64,000 nucleotides of DNA, taken from positions 372,001 to 436,000 of the forward strand of contig NZ_JAUUUU010000001.1 of the NCBI RefSeq assembly GCF_030676955.1, written 5' to 3'. Origin of the DNA: Porticoccus litoralis (GTDB taxonomy: Bacteria; Pseudomonadota; Gammaproteobacteria; Pseudomonadales; Porticoccaceae). Positions 61,484 through 64,000 of the stretch are shown here, one piece after another (position 1 is the stretch's first letter; each line of letters begins with the position of its first letter). The translations under genes and the position numbers were made by a program. Below the pieces are notes generated by a model. The model searched no databases. It was not told the origin of the DNA and was given only the letters and a program-made list of their open reading frames with translations.

Positions 61484-62155
61484 TCAACCATGCATGCCGA
61501 CACGCAAAGCACCCGCAGTAGCAAAGGGTGATATTAATAGGGAAAAAGCCAGTAACGCTCCGATTACCGCCAAAGGACCCTGCACCGAAAACCCATCTAC
61601 CGCTCGCTGCACCGCACTTGAGCCAAAGATCAGCACGGGCATGTACAGCGGAACAACAATTAATGACAGCAGCAGTCCACCTTTACGCAGTGCCACTGTC
61701 AGTGCAGCGCCAATAGCACCCACCAGGCTGAGTACCGCAGTACCCATAAATAGGCTTGCTACCAATGGTAGATAACCTTCTTTCGGCAAGGACAGCATCA
61801 TACCCAAAACCGGCGACAAAAGGGTCAGAGGCAGGCCACTGATCAGCCAGTGCGCAAGTATTTTTGCCAATACCATCAAGTAGAGAGGTTGCGGCGAAAT
61901 CACCAGCTGCTCCAGGGTGCCATCCCTGTAATCACTGAGGAACAGGCCATCGACGGACAGCAGGGAGGCGAGCAGTGCCATCACCCACAGGATGCCGGGG
62001 GCAATTTCTGCCAGACGACTGGCTTCAGGGGTCAATCCCAGTGGAATCAGGGTAACAACGATAAAAAAGAAAATGACCGGGTTGGCGATTTCGCCGCGAT
62101 TGCGGAAAGCCAGCAACAGATCTCGTCGCAGTATGGAGATAAAACCACTTCCCAT
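61484..62155 (-). CDS. ccmB: Heme exporter protein CcmB
   Basis: A 223-residue ABC permease with six helices; landmarks are FISILRRDLLLAFRNRGEIA, NPVIFFFIVVTLIPLGL, FLSDYRDGTLEQLVISPQPL and LSLIVVPLYMPVLIFG. With CcmA it releases holo-CcmE from CcmC using ATP. It begins 2 bases after ccmA. Confidence 0.96.
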   Translation of the reverse strand: MGSGFISILRRDLLLAFRNRGEIANPVIFFFIVVTLIPLGLTPEASRLAEIAPGILWVMALLASLLSVDGLFLSDYRDGTLEQLVISPQPLYLMVLAKILAHWLISGLPLTLLSPVLGMMLSLPKEGYLPLVASLFMGTAVLSLVGAIGAALTVALRKGGLLLSLIVVPLYMPVLIFGSSAVQRAVDGFSVQGPLAVIGALLAFSLLISPFATAGALRVGMHG

Positions 62156-62157
62156 GA

Positions 62158-62796
62158 CTAGGACACCCTTCCAGAACCCGCCAGAGAGAGACGGCGCATA
62201 CCCGGAATGCCGACATCCTGGTGGGTAGACAGAATGACCATGCCGCCGCGCCCGGCGTGATTCACCAGCAGGGACTGCAGCTCGGCAACCCCCTGCTTGT
62301 CAATAGCGGTAAACGGTTCATCCAGCACCCACAACAGTGCCTGCGTCACCAATAAACGGGCCAGTGCTGCCCGGCGCTGCTGCCCGGCAGACAGGGAATA
62401 ACAGGGGACATCCTCGTACCCGCGCAAACCGATCTGGGCCAGCACCTCTTCATCGGCCAACGGGTTCTGATCGGTATGCACACGGCGCCACCATTGCAGG
62501 TTTTCCAGTGGTGACAAGGATTGCTTGAGGCCCGGCAAGTGCCCAAGAAAAAGCAGGCTCTGCAGGTATTCACTGCGTTGACGACGGATATCGATCCCCT
62601 GCCAGCTCAATATGCCGTCAGTGGGCGAAAGAGCCGTAGCAATGATACGTAATAGTGTGGTTTTTCCCGCCCCGTTGGGGCCCTCAACCTGAAGAATGTC
62701 GCCGCCATTGAGCTCCGTGTTGACAGTGGAAAACAGCAGTCTGTCATCACGCTCAAAGGCTATGTCATGGAGTTTAAAAACAGCGGGTTGCGACAA
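62158..62796 (-). CDS. ccmA: Heme exporter ATP-binding protein CcmA
   Basis: A 212-residue ABC ATPase: Walker A EGPNGAGKTTLLRIIA, signature YSLSAGQQRRAALARLL, Walker B ALLWVLDEPFTAID and the switch His in ILSTHQDVG. The Q-loop region (LLFLGHLPGLKQSLSPLENL) matches CcmA. It is the first gene of the ccm operon; the region upstream to 62904 holds CATAAT-like sequence but no convincing complete promoter. Confidence 0.96.
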   Translation of the reverse strand: MSQPAVFKLHDIAFERDDRLLFSTVNTELNGGDILQVEGPNGAGKTTLLRIIATALSPTDGILSWQGIDIRRQRSEYLQSLLFLGHLPGLKQSLSPLENLQWWRRVHTDQNPLADEEVLAQIGLRGYEDVPCYSLSAGQQRRAALARLLVTQALLWVLDEPFTAIDKQGVAELQSLLVNHAGRGGMVILSTHQDVGIPGMRRLSLAGSGRVS

Positions 62797-62903
62797 CGGC
62801 TACGGGTCCGGACAGTGGCAAAAGCGCTATTATGCCAAAACTTATGGAGGGGAGGTAAAAAGTTGACACGGCCAGGATCGACGATAGAGCCCGGCCGAAA
62901 AGA

Positions 62904-63086
62904 TTAATCCAGATCGAAATCGTAATCGCGTATCATTTTTTGCAGACGACGTTCTTCCAGTCGGTCTTCAAGACGGCGCCTGGATTCAGATGTCATGACT
63001 TTTATCGATTCCGCTTCCGGCTCTTCAGTATTGTTGTCATCCTCGACGTCGAAATCGTCATCTTCTACTGCGTCTTCGCTACTCAT
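62904..63086 (-). CDS. Small acidic PA3496-like protein
   Basis: A 60-residue protein: an acidic N-terminal half (AVEDDDFDVEDDNNTEEPEA) and a charged helix (SRRRLEDRLEERRLQKMIRD) ending DYDFDLD. The second half resembles the short PA3496-type proteins of Pseudomonads, whose role is not established. GGAGG lies before the ATG and a good sigma-70 promoter at 63156-63184. Confidence 0.8.
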   Translation of the reverse strand: MSSEDAVEDDDFDVEDDNNTEEPEAESIKVMTSESRRRLEDRLEERRLQKMIRDYDFDLD

Positions 63087-63155
63087 ACCGAAATACCTCC
63101 ATCTCGATATTGACCACTACAGCGAAACAGTGAATTTATCACTGCATTTTTGCGC

Positions 63156-63184
63156 AAAATAGGTGCAAATCAATAAACGGTCAA
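63156..63184 (-). promoter_or_regulatory. Predicted sigma-70 promoter of the PA3496-like gene
   Basis: On the minus strand TTGACC (63184-63179), 17 bases, then TATTTT (63161-63156), in an AT-rich gap about 70 bases before the start codon. Confidence 0.5.
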
Positions 63185-63212
63185 GAAAAATAACTTCTTA
63201 TATTTCATGGTA

Positions 63213-63851
63213 TTAGTAGTTTTTCGCAAAAAAATCCAGTTTTTTGTGGCCGGATAGGAGGTGTAAATCAGCCGGGCGGTCAATATCGGGTAGCATTTGC
63301 AGCTCCCGCCAGTCCCAACCTATCTCCGTTAAACGTGTCCGGGTGACGCCCATGACACCGGACGAACCCCAAGGAATACCTTGGAACAATGCCGGGTCAA
63401 ACCGGGTTAATCCCACCAGTACATAGCCACCGTCCTCGGCAGGGACAAAGGCAGCCGGCACCTCATCCAGCAGCTGTAACGTGGTATTGAGGGTTTGAAC
63501 CGAGAGTGCCGGGCAGTCACTACCGATTAACACGACCTTGTCGTAGTGGTGCAAGCAGGTTTGGAATGCTGACGCCATGCGCACACCCAAATCGCTCCCC
63601 TGCTGCAGGTGCAGCGAGACAGGAAGACCTTCAACCAATTGCTGAAAATATGGGTGGGGCTCGCTGCACCAGAGCTGTTGACAGACTCCTGTTTCATGCA
63701 CGAACTGCGACAGCACGTGTTCTACCAGCGCACAATGCAAATCAAGGCAGCCCTGTTCTCCCAGACTGGATTGCAACCGGGTTTTCACCTGTCCGAGGAT
63801 AGGCGCCTTGGCAAACTGCACCAGGCAGCTAGCGGGGTCGGTCGATGTCAT
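63213..63851 (-). CDS. TIGR04282 family glycosyltransferase-like protein (DUF2064)
   Basis: A 212-residue nucleotidyl/glycosyltransferase-fold protein: LVQFAKAPILGQVKTRLQSS (the KxPxxGxxKTRL motif), VVLIGSDCPALSVQTLNTTL, AFVPAEDGGYVLVGLTRFDP and LFQGIPWGSSGVMGVTRTRL. This pattern is TIGR04282, generally found paired with TIGR04283 and linked by annotation to arsenosugar-type synthesis; the real product is not proven. The start overlaps the upstream gene by 23 bases. Confidence 0.9.
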   Translation of the reverse strand: MTSTDPASCLVQFAKAPILGQVKTRLQSSLGEQGCLDLHCALVEHVLSQFVHETGVCQQLWCSEPHPYFQQLVEGLPVSLHLQQGSDLGVRMASAFQTCLHHYDKVVLIGSDCPALSVQTLNTTLQLLDEVPAAFVPAEDGGYVLVGLTRFDPALFQGIPWGSSGVMGVTRTRLTEIGWDWRELQMLPDIDRPADLHLLSGHKKLDFFAKNY

Positions 63852-64000
63852 TCGTGTAATAACTGCCAGCCAGATACTGTGGGGACGCCCCGAAAAAATA
63901 GGCCAGTCGCAGGCGCCACATCTCCAGAACTGTTCTCAAGATTCCCCGGGTTTCCCAGCGGCGGCTGGAGGTAGTAACAGGGTGACGCTGTCGTGAGGGA
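63829..64000 (-). CDS. TIGR04283 family glycosyltransferase (C-terminal fragment, cut by window)
   Basis: An open frame entering from the right edge, ending at a TAG (63831-63829). The last 57 residues read TSSRRWETRGILRTVLEMW, then RLAYFFGASPQYLAGSYY. The SSRRWE..G......M..LR..Y..G signature is the C-terminus of TIGR04283 glycosyltransferases, the regular partner of TIGR04282. The overlap with the following gene supports a two-gene unit. The N-terminus is outside the window. Confidence 0.75.
   Translation of the reverse strand, partial: PSRQRHPVTTSSRRWETRGILRTVLEMWRLRLAYFFGASPQYLAGSYYTNDIDRPR

Noticed and set aside
62810..62903. Terminator between the PA3496-like gene and ccmA
   Set aside because: Only a CGGCC/GGCCG pair with a loop of about 20 bases and a poor T tract; too weak to call.

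Overview
The window reads as a chromosomal segment of a Gammaproteobacterium close to the Pseudomonas/Cellvibrio-type lineages. Evidence is the gene order gyrA-pheA-hisC-tyrA/aroA fusion-cmk-rpsA-ihfB-lapA-lapB-pyrF, the run mtaD-ubiG-mupP-yciK, the pairs ligA-zipA-smc and rluB-scpB-scpA, and a complete system I cytochrome c maturation operon (ccmABCDEFG-H-I). No rRNA, tRNA, CRISPR array, transposase or phage gene was seen. The placement is inferred from synteny and protein character, not from a database search.

Region 1 (1-9880) is a photo-oxidative / singlet-oxygen stress locus built around an ECF sigma factor of the RpoE-ChrR type and its zinc-binding anti-sigma factor ChrR. With them lie a photolyase, a periplasmic glutathione peroxidase, two FAD-dependent oxidoreductases, a DCC-family thiol protein, DUF1365, a cyclopropane-fatty-acid-synthase-like methyltransferase, a DUF2878 membrane protein (cut by the left edge) and an NTF2-like protein. 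Four sites of the form TGATCC/T-N16-CGTA sit in front of the transcription units here, so most of the locus looks like a single self-contained regulon.

Region 2 (9999-26240) is housekeeping. A long minus-strand series covers supercoiling, aromatic amino acid and histidine biosynthesis, cytidylate kinase, ribosomal protein S1, IHF-beta, LapAB (LPS control) and PyrF, ending in a ComEA-like protein. Divergent from gyrA is a plus-strand operon for methylthioadenosine/SAH deamination, ubiquinone biosynthesis, a MupP/Gph-type phosphatase and an SDR. Compared with Pseudomonas, serC (gyrA-pheA) and mtnA (gyrA-mtaD) are absent from their usual places.

Region 3 (26263-31695) holds an acyltransferase and an epimerase, then rluB-scpB-scpA and a YciO/Sua5-like protein.

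Region 4 (31781-42833) is the accessory part and the best candidate for something undescribed. A thiamine-diphosphate enzyme (frameshifted as sequenced), two tandem citrate-synthase-fold proteins that appear to lack the catalytic triad, and a TonB-dependent receptor are linked by successive 4-base ATGA overlaps. They are followed by a periplasmic substrate-binding protein without any permease or ATPase, and a 1493-residue membrane hybrid kinase that ends in GGDEF and EAL domains. Together they could make, take up and sense a small molecule and feed the signal into c-di-GMP; this is inference.

Region 5 (43060-55184) returns to conserved genes: VC0807-type membrane protein, YciI, SH3-coiled-coil protein, cyclophilin, pdxJ, a DksA/TraR-type zinc-finger protein, a SpoU methyltransferase, an MFS transporter, ligA, zipA and smc. 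Region 6 (55315-62796) is the ccm operon, with a carboxymuconolactone-decarboxylase-family gene inserted between ccmG and ccmH. The right end holds a small acidic PA3496-like protein and two glycosyltransferase-type genes of the TIGR04282/TIGR04283 pair, the second cut by the window edge.
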